From contig NC_088317.1 in NCBI RefSeq assembly GCF_910592395.1, positions 746,001 through 806,000 on the forward strand: a stretch of DNA of 60,000 bases, written 5' to 3'. Within the stretch, counting starts at the first letter, position 1. Each line of letters begins with the position of its first letter. The translations under genes and the position numbers were made by a program. This document shows, one piece after another, positions 23,650 to 36,800 of this stretch. The stretch is from Lineus longissimus (lineage: Eukaryota; Nemertea; Pilidiophora; Heteronemertea; Lineidae). The notes under the pieces are model-generated. The model worked only from the letters and a program-made list of their open reading frames with translations. It did no database searches and was not told the DNA's origin.

Positions 23650-26600
23650 TCACTCTTTCTATCTGGCGCTTGATTACTAAAATTAAACTAAATGAGTTGC
23701 AAACTAATCGGCATTATGTATATATGGTGTCGTAGCAGCTTCGGTAGTCAAAGACAACCCGCAGCCACAACCAGTTCTTTTATTCACTTCAGTGTTTGGC
23801 CATATCGTGAGCTCTCTTTCTCTCTCTTTTCAATTGTGGTTTTGAAACAGTATCTACTCACTCTGCCTTGCTCGACTAAAGGTCGAATGTCCTCTTTGTA
23901 TTCGTTGTGAAACCTAGCCCGTGCTTCCCTAATATCATTTCCGTTACCGCCTCGGCTGCCACCTGAAGTAGCCACCTAATTGAAGGTGTTTATTCAGTAG
24001 CGTATTTGAAGTTCGATACAACTAAGGCAGAGACTCAACGACCAATGACTTGAACACAATCTAATTTATCAACTCCGGATAAGTGTCATTGGAAAAGTCT
24101 TCATCATACCCTTTGAATAGTATTATCCTAACTTTCACTTTAGGCGCCTAATTGGTTTGGCTTTGGCTAAGATTGTATGATTAAGCTACAGTCTTAGAAG
24201 ATCTTGTCGAAACAAACTCATAAACAAATAGGATCTGGTTATCGTAGAAGATGTGGAGGTGTTAAACTACTGGGATGTAGAGGCGATTTATGAAATGATA
24301 ATCTTATTTTAGAGGTGATGGTCACGTTTTGTAAAGAAGGTGCAACTGCTTTGAACCATGCAAACGGGTAGGTCTCGAAATGTGGGGGCGTTGCCACACT
24401 AGACGATTCCTATAGAGTCTATCTCGCATAAAGATATGGCACAGTGATTCATGGGGCGATTCAGGGGTTCGCGGGATAAGTGGTGAGGAAACTTTACAGG
24501 AGTAGGTACTTCTATGCAGATACACTAGTCATCATAAGTGCTACATAAAATGGGATATCATCCAGATGTTTTCGCCGATATCGTTTTGGGCAACGGTTCA
24601 ATAGAATTCACCCACATATACCATCTACATGTATACTAAAGGACAGTTCACCTTTCAACATGTGTCGCATATTGCCACATATTTGGACTAAATATTTTGT
24701 TCATCTTTCCGAGTTGAATTTGTTTAATACAAGTTAAAAATTCTGAAAATTTTTAAAGTCAAAAAAAATTTTGAGACTGATGCTGTTTCTTCATTTGAGC
24801 AGAAATAAACACTGAACAAATCATTTGGACTCAGAAATGTTTTCGTGTTTCAGAGTTGACTTGTGGCTGGCAATTAAACTCCCATTGGATTCATCAGTTA
24901 TCTTGGTATACTATTAATTGCCAAAAGCACCTTTTCATTAAAACTGAGACAAGTGATTGACTTTTCAAATAATCTGCAAATGAATCAGGACGTATCAAAG
25001 TCAAACACAGGGTCACAGATTCATTATAAACTCCTCAATGTCATGATTGTGATCCCCTTCGCCGATGATTTCGATAGGCTAATGGGTGGCAGCTGCAAAT
25101 CGCTTAACAAGGTAGACCTCGGTTCGCCCTAATGCGCTCAATAACCTATCGCGTGCACGAAAATGATTCGACGAAATTTTATGAACTTCTTGATTGCATT
25201 GAAAAAGAAAAATAGAAAATAGAAATAGTGAACAGGCTAGACTCAATACATGGTAATAATGTCTCTTTGATGTAGAGGTTCCGCCATGTTGGAACTACAT
25301 TTAGTATGGGTGTGGACCTATTTTTCATAGTAGTACGCTGAAAAGGTTTACATCCTGATCAGAATCGACAATAATGTCTTGTATTTCATAACATGGGCAA
25401 TAAGGTGTTTCAGTAAAGATTGCTTCTACCATAGTTACATTGGCAAGGTTATACATGCGATTGGGTGATTAAGGTAAAATTAGCCAAAAGAATGGCAATG
25501 CTGGTGTAGTGGAAAGGCAATTTGAACGATAATATAATTAAAGTGCATTCCTATGGTTGGTTTATTGCAGTCTCTCGGTTTAAATTGAAGTAGGTAATTG
25601 CTAAGTGTTCCACAGCGTTCAATAACGTGTGTGCTGGTCGGTTTTATTGCAACTTGAGGAAATAAAAGGATATTCGAGTATCAAAGATGTAACAATACAA
25701 ACCATTGACTGGTTGCAAGCCTTTTCTTTACCTATCTTGTTGTGGTCGACTCTCTTCTTGTCATTTTCCACTTTCTCACGTTTCATAGGACAGGTCCGAA
25801 TTAGTATTTGACATTCACTTGAAAGTATAGTATTTCATATATTGGGTTATGGTCCATCTTACCCTCATACCTTACCTTAGCTGACGGTGATTATGTTAAG
25901 TGGTAGAAGGGGCGGCATGATCTCGAAGCCGTCTTGACTGAGATTTTACACAATTCCCTCTTTATCTACAACGCCTACATCTTCTATTTTTCTGTATTAG
26001 GTAAACGGCTTCACGGAACAACCATTTCATTCAAACTCAACTAACTGCAAGCACACGGAGACATGTCCTTGCATATACTAACCCCTGCCCCGTGCCTAAT
26101 CAGATGCCTGAATCACGCTTCTCACGGTAACTAAACGTCAATTTAATTTACAAAGTGCAATATTTGAGACAAGTGGTGACTAATCAAATAATGCATTCCT
26201 CAAATAGTGTAACTGATCCTTCTCAATGACTGGGTGCGAATATCGTGTTCTTCACGCCAAGGGGAAGGATGCGTGGATCGATGTGGATACTAGACTCGCC
26301 ACTATGGCTGGGGGGGGCAGCGTCTGACTACTCTATCAGACAGTGGCCAAGATCCAGTCAACCATACTCTTTCTGGATACGTCGAACTGGAACAACAGGC
26401 AAGACAATACAGAATATGTCTGCCAAGTTACGGTTCTTAGATTTGTTTTCACGTTATCAAGCATGATATTGCTTGGTATCGCAATGAATAGTATTATTGG
26501 ACGTTCCCGGAGACAGACATCGAGAACATGCGGGTCCAGGCTGCGTTTCCAGTTAGGTAAAGATGTTTCTTAGTTCTCAGAGTGCTGAGCCATGTGGACC

Positions 26601-27420
26601 AACGCTATCCAAAATGCTCAGATACGGCAGCCGAACAAGATAAGCAGGCTGATACCACATGTCAGCCAGGGTCTAATGTTGACTGTATTCCACTTAATTA
26701 TTCAAACTGTGTCTGTGATAGTGATCAAACATCTCGGTATCGCTGCCTCCAGTTGCACTCTATTTCTATCACAACGTGAAATCGTGGCATGTCAAAGTTG
26801 GTGTGTTTGAAGATGTTTCTATCGAGATTTGACTTGTCAAGCAGACTGCCATAGGTTCAGATACAGATTCGGGGACATAATGATGCCGCTACGTGCGTAG
26901 TATCACAAACAAAATGTTACAATCTCTAATGATAAATTTCATGTCACACCCACACTTTACCACAAGTTACAATGCCAGCGGCTAATACTAACTCGAGTCG
27001 GGTTATATTTCAGACAACCTCCTTTCTATCCTTTATAACATCATCTCTTTTCAACGAAACCCGTACACCGAGATACCACCTACGTGAATTTGAGTATTCT
27101 AAAATTATCAAATGTTGACGTTATTTTACCACTTTTTTTGATTCCTTTACCATCTGACTTTGGAAGTCTTTAGATACCTCAGACTCCGGGATATTTGAAG
27201 GTGTTTTGAAGTATCAGTAGGATTATTTTCATGTTGCGTTGTTCTCGACTTCTGTTTCTTGGGACATGTTCATCTCCGACAGATCACTCGTTCAACTTTT
27301 ACTGAAATGTACTCTCTTTATTAATCATAACAAAGAATATTTTCTTCGGCGTAGTTCCTTCCGTAGTAAATGTGTCAAAGACCTGGAGTGTGTCTAAATT
27401 TCACGACATTTCAAAATATA
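23650..27420. other. Long non-coding stretch
   Basis: No credible exon. FADD in frame near 25,059 is not supported as a reverse transcriptase (see rejected items). Acceptor-donor junctions with weak donors occur at 25,999/26,001 (TTTTTCTGTATTAG|GTAAAC) and about 26,556 (CCAGTTAG|GTAAAG); neither has G at donor +5. Confidence 0.45.
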
Positions 27421-27439
27421 GACTCTCACTGTTTTCAGG

Positions 27440-27724
27440 ATGGTACGTATTTTGATCTTAATTCTGATTGCTTCATTTAAATCTAGTTTCTTAGTAGGGG
27501 AAGTTTGTGCAATCGTAACTAGTTTTTCTTTGCGGTCTCACGTGCCAAGACGGAGGCTGATTGCAAGGCTCACGTGGATAGTTTCTACCCTGATGAACTA
27601 TCTGTTCTTGAAAACGATTTCCTTTGAGTACACTCACAGTCAATTCTCTGATGAAGTATTCCATTCTTGCGTAAACTACACACTTTATCGAAAGAATTAT
27701 CGCTATTTTAAAACATACTGGTAA
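27440..27724 (+). CDS. Weak candidate exon for a small secreted or membrane protein
   Basis: A good acceptor CTCTCACTGTTTTCAG lies immediately before GATGG, so the ATG at 27440 would sit two bases into the exon. This is a common arrangement after a 5'-UTR intron. The 94-codon frame begins MVRILILILIASFKSSFLVG, which has a basic start and a short hydrophobic core like a signal peptide, although the core is short and followed by a lysine. The remainder is rich in aromatic and basic residues, contains three Cys and shows no known domain. Codon usage looks close to background. It may be a chance frame next to a chance acceptor. Confidence 0.13.
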   Translation: MVRILILILIASFKSSFLVGEVCAIVTSFSLRSHVPRRRLIARLTWIVSTLMNYLFLKTISFEYTHSQFSDEVFHSCVNYTLYRKNYRYFKTYW

Positions 27725-27729
27725 AGCTT

Positions 27730-28779
27730 CTTTTTTAACCTCAATTTGTCTTCAACATAATAACCCATCAAACAGTCTCCTATACCGATTGATCTATGAC
27801 TCAAACATCAGATATCAACCTGATTTAAGGAATGATAAATGAACCGAAAATCTTGGCTGTTACCTTCCAGGTTCACTGACTGTTTGAAGGAATCGTATTC
27901 TTCAAAATAAGTTTTCTTACAACAAGCACACAGCTTGATCATTGCTTGAACATCGGATGCTAGCCTACTTTTCAATACTCTACCGACCGATATTGAAACA
28001 TCTGAAGAGTAACTGCACATCTGCGAGGTTGGAGGCAAAGCTATAATAACATCTCTTTAGTTAAACTAACTTACACCTTGTCAGGTTGGCAGAAGGAATG
28101 TAACTGTTGATTTGCTCCTTGATTTGAAACATCTGACTGACACAGCGATGGGAGGTTGAGGTGTTCACCTGCAGGAGTTTATGAACCTGTACGTGTAACG
28201 GGTGGCTTTGATAAAAAGCAAAATAACTCCTGTTTCCATTCTATCACCGCCGTGGTCAGCAACTCAATTATCTCTAATTGAAGGAATGGTGCCTTTGCAG
28301 GTATTGAGCTATTTTTCGTGTGAAATCAAAGTTAACACGTTTAAAGTGTGTGTTTTTGGTTTGAGAGCAATGTTGCGTTTGCAAAGAAGATTTGATCGTG
28401 CGCAAGAGCTTGACTTCACAGAGAGTTTTGTATTACTTCAAATTCAAGTTGTTATCACTGGTTCATCTTTTTACTGAAGTGCTTGAAGAAGAACTTCATT
28501 CAGGAACTTTAACCGCATGGCCTGGTGCGTTCAGATAGGAAAACCTTCGTCCCTCATGGATGACTTTGTATGATTCCCCCAAGCTGCACCAGACTCCCTT
28601 TCTTTCTGACCCATACCGAACGTAAAGGTCAAATGTATTCCTCTTGTACACAGTTCATACGCATTGTCCAGCCGCATTGCCTGACAATAGAACTGCGTGT
28701 TATGAGACAGGTGCTCTCAGTCGTAAAACCTATCGGGTAAACTTGTCCCGGGGGTGACTTTCGTCTTATACGTATTCAA
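27730..28779. other. Non-coding stretch, nothing identified
   Basis: Frames of 76 and 91 codons on opposite strands lack coding character. A CCTTTGCAG|GTATTG junction near 28,300 is a weak splice-like match. Confidence 0.4.
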
Positions 28780-28784
28780 CTGTA

Positions 28785-29215
28785 AAATGACACTCTCCTC
28801 AAGGAAGCAACTGAGCGGGGTAAACCATGAGGCCGCTAAGCCACTCTATTGTTCGAAATAGTTGCTGTACCGAACTTGTGGTCTTGTTGAAATACGCGGC
28901 TTCCAGGGCAATGTGGCTTTCAACGGATTCTTCGACAATGCCCATAGTTTATTAGCTTTACGGAGGCTTACCTACTCGATTCACCCCGTGGTGTAGCTCG
29001 CTGACTCTCTCCTCAATGCATGGCAACTGAATTGGGTAAACCATTTGATTGGCAACTAAGCCATTCTCCTGTTGGTACCGGACGTTGTAATGAAGCTGTG
29101 GTCTTTACAAAACATATATCGACCATCGAGGCAATACTGTCAACTACAACGGTGTTGACAATGGACACTGTTTCATTATTCAGCTGAACTTCAACACGCG
29201 GTCGTCCTGGAGTAT
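28785..29215. repeat. Diverged tandem duplication, about 217-bp period
   Basis: Two neighbouring blocks align over roughly 150-200 bp with substitutions and small indels. CTCTCCTCAAGGAAGCAACTG near 28,793 matches CTCTCCTCAATGCATGGCAACTG near 29,007. GGGTAAACCAT, CTAAGCCA, TGTGGTCTT and a block with GACAATG recur in the same order. The GCAACTGA anchors lie at 28806 and 29023. Divergence is clearly older than in the 156-bp array. Confidence 0.8.
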
Positions 29216-30010
29216 ATTTCGATAGTCGAGATGTTAATATTAGTTTTACGTGTACAACACTGTATTATCATCGCTAGCATGATCGGTCATTTTCAAATAC
29301 AAACACGTCGACTCGAGGTAGAGCGCCGATGGTCCATTGCCCAGCTTTTCTAATCGAACGTACTCACAGTATATTTGGCCGGCCAACGACGAAAATCACT
29401 GTAAGATTCTTAAATAAGTTCTTGATTACGAATCCTACAAGAACCTCGTTACACCAGAAGTTTTGATGTTTCCTTATTTCTGCCGCTACTTGGTAGACAA
29501 TTGACTGATCTCCAAACCTTTTTGAACTCAGCACGAAACTCGTTGAAGCTAAACACCACTATCCTCAAACTTCTACATGCGTCTGCATATACATAATATT
29601 CACAAAATCCTATTCCGGACTGAAGTCCTCGCTGTCAGGTGGAGTGGCAAGCTATTATACGATTACTCCAAACCCGGTTCCGAAAGCTTTGCAGAAGTAG
29701 CGGAGGCATACTCCTAAAGAAATCGATGACTCAGCTCGGATTGAATTACGAGGTCGTGTCAACATTTTAGTGGGCACACTGCCTGCCTTTAAGTATCGGT
29801 AATTCCGCCTCTTCACGCTTGTTTACGGATGAGGAAGTATTCGAATTGGGCTAGGAGTTTGATTTTTGGCTCTCGAGTTGCGATAAACAATCGCGTAGGA
29901 TCTAGACGAAGATATACCTTCTGGCTGAGGACAGACTCTCGTTTTCACCTGCAAACAGAAAAGGGTTTCTTTCGTCAAAGTAATGTTTTATGAAGTACAG
30001 GCTCTCATAA
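29216..30010. other. Non-coding stretch between two tandem arrays
   Basis: On minus, an excellent acceptor (CCCTTTTCTGTTTGCAG) precedes GTGAAAACGAG near 29,957, and a frame stays open about 41 codons to a stop. This is either a short exon or chance. Nothing else was identified. Confidence 0.35.
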
Positions 30011-30214
30011 AAATTTGGAATGAGTTTTTTCTGCGCGACCACATACGTCGAGACCATCTCTAAAAGCTGCCATGGGCCTTTTGAGATGATAAGGTATAAC
30101 GCCGAACATGATGCTGATGTTTTACCTGATACATTGCACTACAAAAACATCGACTATCGCCAAGCGTTTACCTCGCCCGGCCAATATATCTTCTATTACA
30201 AAACATGTTGTAAA

Positions 30215-30880
30215 GACTACTACCCGACGTTCATACACCTATACATGAGACACCTGCCCTGGTTCCAGTACTGCTGTAACGCCAAATATCCTACGACCTG
30301 ATTAGCCTGTGACGGATTCCTCCACGCATCACTTATCGGAGAACGATTAGCCCTCAGCTACTCTCCACGGTCGCGCCAGTCTTCAATAATATTAGACCTA
30401 CACACACAAGGTGATGACCCTAGTATAATGATGGTCCCAGTGGTCATTTAGTTTGCACTCTTACTTACGGCTATAGCAATTGGGTAGGAGAACCTACAGA
30501 TGTAGTGCCAAGGCCAAGGTTCATACGAATGTGACACCACTGCCCTACTCCTCTGCTACTCGAAGGCCAGGTTTTCTATTTCCTGATTAGGCCATGACTA
30601 TGTCGTCTGATCCCTCCGCGCGCCACTTATCTTGGAGCGATTAGCCTTTGGCAAGCCTCCCCTGGCGCACCTGTCATCAAATAAGGCTGGTACTACCACA
30701 CACAAGGTGATGACTCTAATATGTCATGGTCCCAGTGGTCATTTAGCTTGCACTCGTACTTATTCTGCGATAACAGCTGTGTAGGATATCATATTAGGGG
30801 TTATTTGCCAAACAGGGGAAACGGTGTCAAGGACGAACAGCATCTTCAAGTCCATACCGTGGTGCTCAAGTGTTGTCAGA
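30215..30880. repeat. Diverged satellite-like tandem array, about 285-295-bp period
   Basis: CCTGATTAG begins units at 30297 and 30582. The downstream block AAGGTGATGA followed by ATGGTCCCAGTGGTCATTTA and TTGCACTC recurs at 30,409-30,455 and 30,704-30,755, an offset of about 295 bp. Further matches are CGATTAGCC and CCACTTATC/TCACTTATC. The bases just before the first unit (GACACCTGCCCT near 30,250) match the end of unit one (GACACCACTGCCCT near 30,530), so part of a third, upstream copy is present. Units differ by substitutions and indels. No coding frame is preserved between copies. Confidence 0.88.
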
Positions 30881-30899
30881 ACTGTTTACGACATGTACG

Positions 30900-33800
30900 T
30901 CCCCATTCCACCTCTACCTGCGTGGAGTCCCTGAAAGCAAGGGTATCCGAATCATACCTTTTCCCATGTTACACATTTTTCTGTTTATGTTGTTTGAGAA
31001 TATAATGAGGTTATTCCTCCAAAAGCAGTCTGGCATGGAAATGCCAACTGAATACAACCAACCATACATGAGAATTCGGCCATATTGTTCAAAGGTGGAG
31101 AAGTCGTTGAGGTGTAAAGAAACCCATTACCTTTATAGATAACTACTCCCATTGACAGCTTTGGGAATTAGATGCAGGTCATAATCGAAAACCCATTCCT
31201 GACGGAAAGGCCATGAGACCTGGCTAGACCCACGGGCCACACCTGCCCAGAGTAATCACATCAGTGAGGTGTGGTGTCTAACCCCAGGGGTTTGATCGCT
31301 CTCGGATCACAGACTCGTACTTACATGAATAATTAAATTAAACGCGGTTATCAGTGATCAATGGGTGCTAATGACGACTAATAGATGGATTAATGAATAT
31401 GTCGCAAGCCCTCAACTCCGGTTCAACAAGGTGTAATGTTGTTGAGCTAACGTAGGAGCGAAGACAGCATTGCTTTCTAGTTATGGGAAGACTAGATCCT
31501 CTTCAGGTGCCTCTCTTGTCTCTCTTCCATTTAGCACTGTCCTCTTCGACGACCATTGTCTATCAACTCCACAACGTCCATTTCGTTAAGTTTCTGATGA
31601 AACCTAACACTTATGATTTCAAAATCGTACTCTTCTCAAACTATTGGTTTTCAATTCACCAAGTTCAGTGGAGGCCTTCTGGTGGAGTGGAGGTTCGAAC
31701 TTTGACGAGTAACGGTAAAGATTTAGTGACAGTCGCCAATATGAGGTCCGTACTTGCGCAATGTCATGACGCATCACCTTAAACATGATAAGCCCGATTG
31801 GTTCGTTTTTCGCCTACGCTGGATCTGGTATTCTTTAGACCAATACATTTTATGAGACCCACCACTTTTTCTCTTTCCGTAACCTGCATTCTTATCTGAA
31901 GAAAATGGAAGCCATCAACACACTCGATGCTTTCAAGAGCTTTCGCATATTTAAGTAACCTCTTGCTTGACTAGACCCAACCCTAACGTGACGAAAGTGT
32001 AAATCCCTAGGGGTAGTTAACCCAGGACCTGGCTTAGAAATGCAATTATCGCAGGGGAGACGGAGAATACATCCTTTCGCAAAATGTGTTGCTTTTACAT
32101 TCGATGGTTAATTCCAGCCTTCTTTGTCGGTGGGAACAGGCAGGTTTTGCGAGCCTTACGGAAGACGAAATACGAAATATGTAAATGTACACAATGTATT
32201 TTATCGACAATTGTTTTGAAAGTTTCCATAACTAAGTATAAAAGATGATTTGCGAGAGTTTGGTAAATGAAATAGCCCAGGACGTGATGACACGGCACAC
32301 CCTCGTAGTCTGTCCTTCATACGGGTAAAATTAGAGAGAAAAATGTCACATGAGTTGAAGGTCTCTGACGTTCCTGTAATCTGTAGAGTGAACGTTTCTG
32401 GTGTACTTTATGAGGACATGTTCGGAGATAAGTATATCGAGTATTGATCACGGACCATCTGCCACGAATACATGGAAAGTAGGATATTCGATGAGTAACG
32501 GAATATTGATGTGACCGAGTGAAATCCTACTGCTATTTGAGATAAACCTTGGAGTAAACAGGGGTAAACTGATGGTACTAGTACCTGCTTTGCTTGGCTT
32601 GACATTTATTGTTTTAAAAGTTACTGAAGATGCAGTAAGCAATGTCAGCCAAAGCTACATGCACGTTTCATGGTTCAGATGAGAACATATTACAGGGGAT
32701 TAAAGTTCGTGATCGTGAGAGACCTACATGCAGCAAGCACCCCGTCTTGTGGTGTTGAAGATCGCACTTTCACAAACGTCCTGAATTCGACCCCAGATGG
32801 AGTTCATCCCACACATCCCAAAATGTTTAGACAGGATATATTGTCAAACTAGCAACCTGATTTGAAACCGATTTGAGTGATTCCAACCTGGCTTGATTAA
32901 ACATCTCCTTGCATTTCCCGCAGTGAATACTCAGTTAAATCTGTCAATAACTGAAACCGTCTCTTGAGAATGTAGCCTGACGGGAACACGGCCCCAATCA
33001 AAGTAGGTATTCAGCAAATGTTAAAAAATATCTGATCCAAATTGGCTGTTGCTCAAAAATGCTATAACGAAGCTTCGGGAGAGAGTTATTCTTAACACTA
33101 CAAGCAAATTGGAACTGGTCTAGCATATTCAATTGAGACTGATTCGAAGCGAAACACTTTCGTTCAAGTTGCATGCGAAATCGAGTGCGGCTGCTTGTTG
33201 CTCTTGGCATTTGAGTGTGCACTGGTCGGTGATTCATTTATTCTTGCTTACCGAGCCGTGAAACGTATAAGTTACATGGCCCTAGGCTTTGAGTGACCAG
33301 AATGGTCATATGTACCAGCTTCATTAGTACCGTAGAATTGACTTGGTTTTCATCTAAACTGACGCATTATCATGTCAGTCACGCAGATTATTGGTCACAT
33401 GGATGCAGTAGTTTGATCAGAAATCATGTATGTTTTCATAAAACATTTTATGATTATTGCAGCCTTATTGCAAGGAGGGGCATGACAACATCAGAAAATT
33501 GATAATGCCTAGCATTTTAGGACTTCTTGTTTTCATCTGGAATACGGAAGAGAAGCGTACGTGCATGTACTGCTCAAGTATGCCGCTTTGACTCCAATAT
33601 TTGATGCTACTTCAGTAATGGTACTTCCACCCTGTTTGCCTGCTAAACTGAAACACATGATAAGGTTAGTCAACGTCCATCAGTTTGATGCAGATACCTC
33701 TACCGTACCTCAATCAACCGGCTGAAGATAGCCATCCTTTTCAACTGCTGTACGTCACGGAGATGTCAATTCATTCGCTACCATTGCTCATATCCACAGC

Positions 33801-36800
33801 TGTCCATCTGACACGGATGATGATGTGCTCATTTCCGCCAAAGTAATAAATCAGACAGAATGAAAAAAATATTAATTTCCGTTAAGGCTGTCACTCGGTC
33901 TTCAGTCTGTAGGCTCTCCTAAACCGTGCAGAAAGAAAGCTAGTATCATCTTCATCTTTTTCAACCGAAGGCATCGTGCTATAGTATTTCAGTAGACTAT
34001 TACCGTCGTCTCGAGAAGAGGAATTTGAATTTAAGTGAATAAGTAGAAGAATCAACCGTACGGTATTTTCAAATTGTTTTGAAGAACCTTGAATCATGTC
34101 GTTAAGAAGCAAATTACCTCATTCATGCAACCAGAAGTCCTCCCGTGAAAATCCAACTTAAATCTGTTCAGAGTTTATTGACTTGATGCTCGGTTACCTG
34201 AAGAATAAATTCAGACAGCAGAAAGGATAGTACACGTTATCTCAATTTCACAGCATACTGCAAATACATGTTCATAAGCTGATAGTCTATCACCATAATC
34301 GATGTATGTTTTTTTTTAACGCATGTTGTGGGCGAGTAGTTCATTGCATAGTAGCGTGCACCTACTTCAAAGGATGCACAATCCAATAATTACATGGACA
34401 ACCATATAGATGATTGCATGTATGCATTGTTAGCCTCTTTTTAACTCAATTCTGGCCCACTAACAAAATTGATGTCGGCGTCTCATGGTCAGTTCTAAAA
34501 TCAATACGTGACTAAGATATCATCTCAACTTCAAATCTGCTATCCATATCCAACTTTGGCCTCGAGGAGTGTTTGAAGACATTTAACCGTCGCCAACGCC
34601 CAGCTTTCACGGCAATCGCGTGTGTCATCGATAGATGCACTAACAATTTCTAAAAAAGCTGAAAGTGTGTCATCGTTGTTGATTGCACGTGATGTATCCT
34701 ATATTTCTTTGAGTTTCTCCCAAGTAATCAGTTTGTCGTAGCTGTGAACTTAGTTGAGACAGAATGTTCTGTTACATCGAGATATATTTGAACACGTTCA
34801 AGAAACTAACGCTTTGGTCAAACATCCACATCCGCAATCAAACTTAATAATCAGATTTAGCACTGACTCCAGTGGCACTGTTGGAATCCTACCTCACAAA
34901 GTTAGACCTGATAATGGCAGGTTAATATTTGATGCGATATTTGCCTGTAGTGTTGCCAGTAATGTAGTGTTTTCAAATTCGGTCGCTGGTGTAAATCTGT
35001 CATGCCTGAGGCAAAATGAAGAACACTTTCTTTGTTGCGAAGTGTGCTTTTATTTGGTTGTGTAGTGACAAGTTTGTTGACTGAGAGCATCTGCACTTTA
35101 ATGGTTGTATCAATGCAGATTATGTTGACAAAGCAAACTTTCATGCGAGTTGCAGGTCAGTTCTTGGAATGGCCAGTACGATCGTTGCATTTCAAAGGTT
35201 TGTCATTAAGTGGTATAAATAAACTGCACCTCAAAGAGATTTCGCGATTGGTGTGGTATTGTTTTTAAGTCTTTAAGCGTAGCTGGCTCTGAAGATGTCT
35301 CACTTTCAACGATGATGGCGTTTAATTCTCAGTTGTTAGCAGGTTGTTGTCAGAGTTTTGTGTTGGATGACACAGAAAATGTCATAGGTTTAACTGGAAA
35401 GAAATGTGGGTTGATCTATCTGTCTGATTCTCGGAACTGCTATGGAGGCAGTTACTAAAAAGTCATTCGTTCGGATTGCGCTCAAAGCGATTTTTGTGGG
35501 ACCCGATGCGAAAAGTCATTGACAGAGAACATAATATTTCGTTGAATTAGATGCCTGGATCTTCTTGGAAGCATCAACTGTTTGTAAAAGAACTTAAGAA
35601 AACACTGAAGGTAATAATCTTAGTCAGTGGGAAGACTTCCCCATGCTCTATCTGGCTTGGTTTATTACAGTGTGTAGTAGTAGTTTACGTAGGTTTTTTA
35701 AAGAAACTGTTGACAAAGCCAGAGCCAAGAGGGAAATGTTTCTGTTGCAGACAATTCTCGACCTAACAAGAGGAAAACAAATTCTGATAACTTTATACTA
35801 TAACTCGCGGACACAGCCTTCTTGAACTGAAAATAAGGTGTCTCTGCAACATAAGCATCCATTTCACGAGTGATTTTGTCGTATCTGGATCGAAAACAGA
35901 AACCGTCACTCGACTAGTAACTTATCCAATACGTATCAGATACAACAAAGCCGTTTAGCAGATACCTTCTCCCCACACACAGACGATATCATTGGTTCCT
36001 GCAAAACAGCTGACGTTTTTTGAAATGGCTGTCTTATTCTATTATCGATGATGAGCTGATTTTTTATGGTTCCTCTTGTGAGAATCGTCTTCTGACACGA
36101 TTCACTGTTTTTAAGACAGCCCACTTATTGTAAAAGGGGGCGATTTATGCAACTTGTACCTTTAGCAGTCGGATGACTATCAGAGGTGTCACGTTTAGCT
36201 GTAAATAGTCATGAAAATTTTTTTTGATTCTCAGCAATTTGCAATTTGGAACACTGTACCACTTTTTGGCACGTTTTACGTTTTTTTACAGTCTGCCAGA
36301 GTGGTGGTGTTATCCTACTCTCTCTAGCGGTATGCTGTCTCTTCGATGCTTTCATTCATTGTATTCGATGCCTATTAAAGCCACCGTCAATTCGGTCTGG
36401 CATACTTTTTCGACAACGTGGATGTACACAGAAGAGTTGAATACCTCTATCGGTCATTCTGGCATTGACTATGAAAAATTCTAGATCAAAGGCAGAAGAC
36501 TCATGAAGACATGGACAATTGCTTTGCATTTGCATATTATACATTGAATGAAGTCTACAGAATAGAACCCACTGTATAAAGGTCATACCACCATTCGCAG
36601 CCTCATGTCCATGGAGAAATTATGTGATTTATAACAAAGAGTGCATTTCTGTTCTATATCCTTTCCTTGCTTCTTCTGAAAGCAACCTCCCATTCCTCTG
36701 TTCCTTACTATCTGATACCTCTATCTTGCTAGCATTGGAATTTAAGGATCAAAGTTGTAATACATTAATAAATGTGGCATTTGCATCTTCTCCCCTGACT

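Noticed and set aside
25040-25125. FADD in frame, resembling a reverse transcriptase active site
   Set aside because: The frame is short and closed on both sides, and none of the other reverse transcriptase blocks are present. A four-residue match is expected by chance.
25502-25525. TGGTGTAGTGGAAAGG, box A-like
   Set aside because: No B box follows within tRNA-like distance.
25980-26008. Third possible recursive splice site (TTCTGTATTAG|GTAAAC)
   Set aside because: The donor lacks G at +5 and the acceptor tract is interrupted; too weak to stand beside the other two.
28810-28860. Box A-like TGGCTTAGCGGCC on minus in the 217-bp repeat
   Set aside because: No B box at the required distance in either repeat copy.
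31486-31500. GGAAGACTAG resembling miR-7
   Set aside because: Match stops after the seed region and no precursor hairpin is visible.
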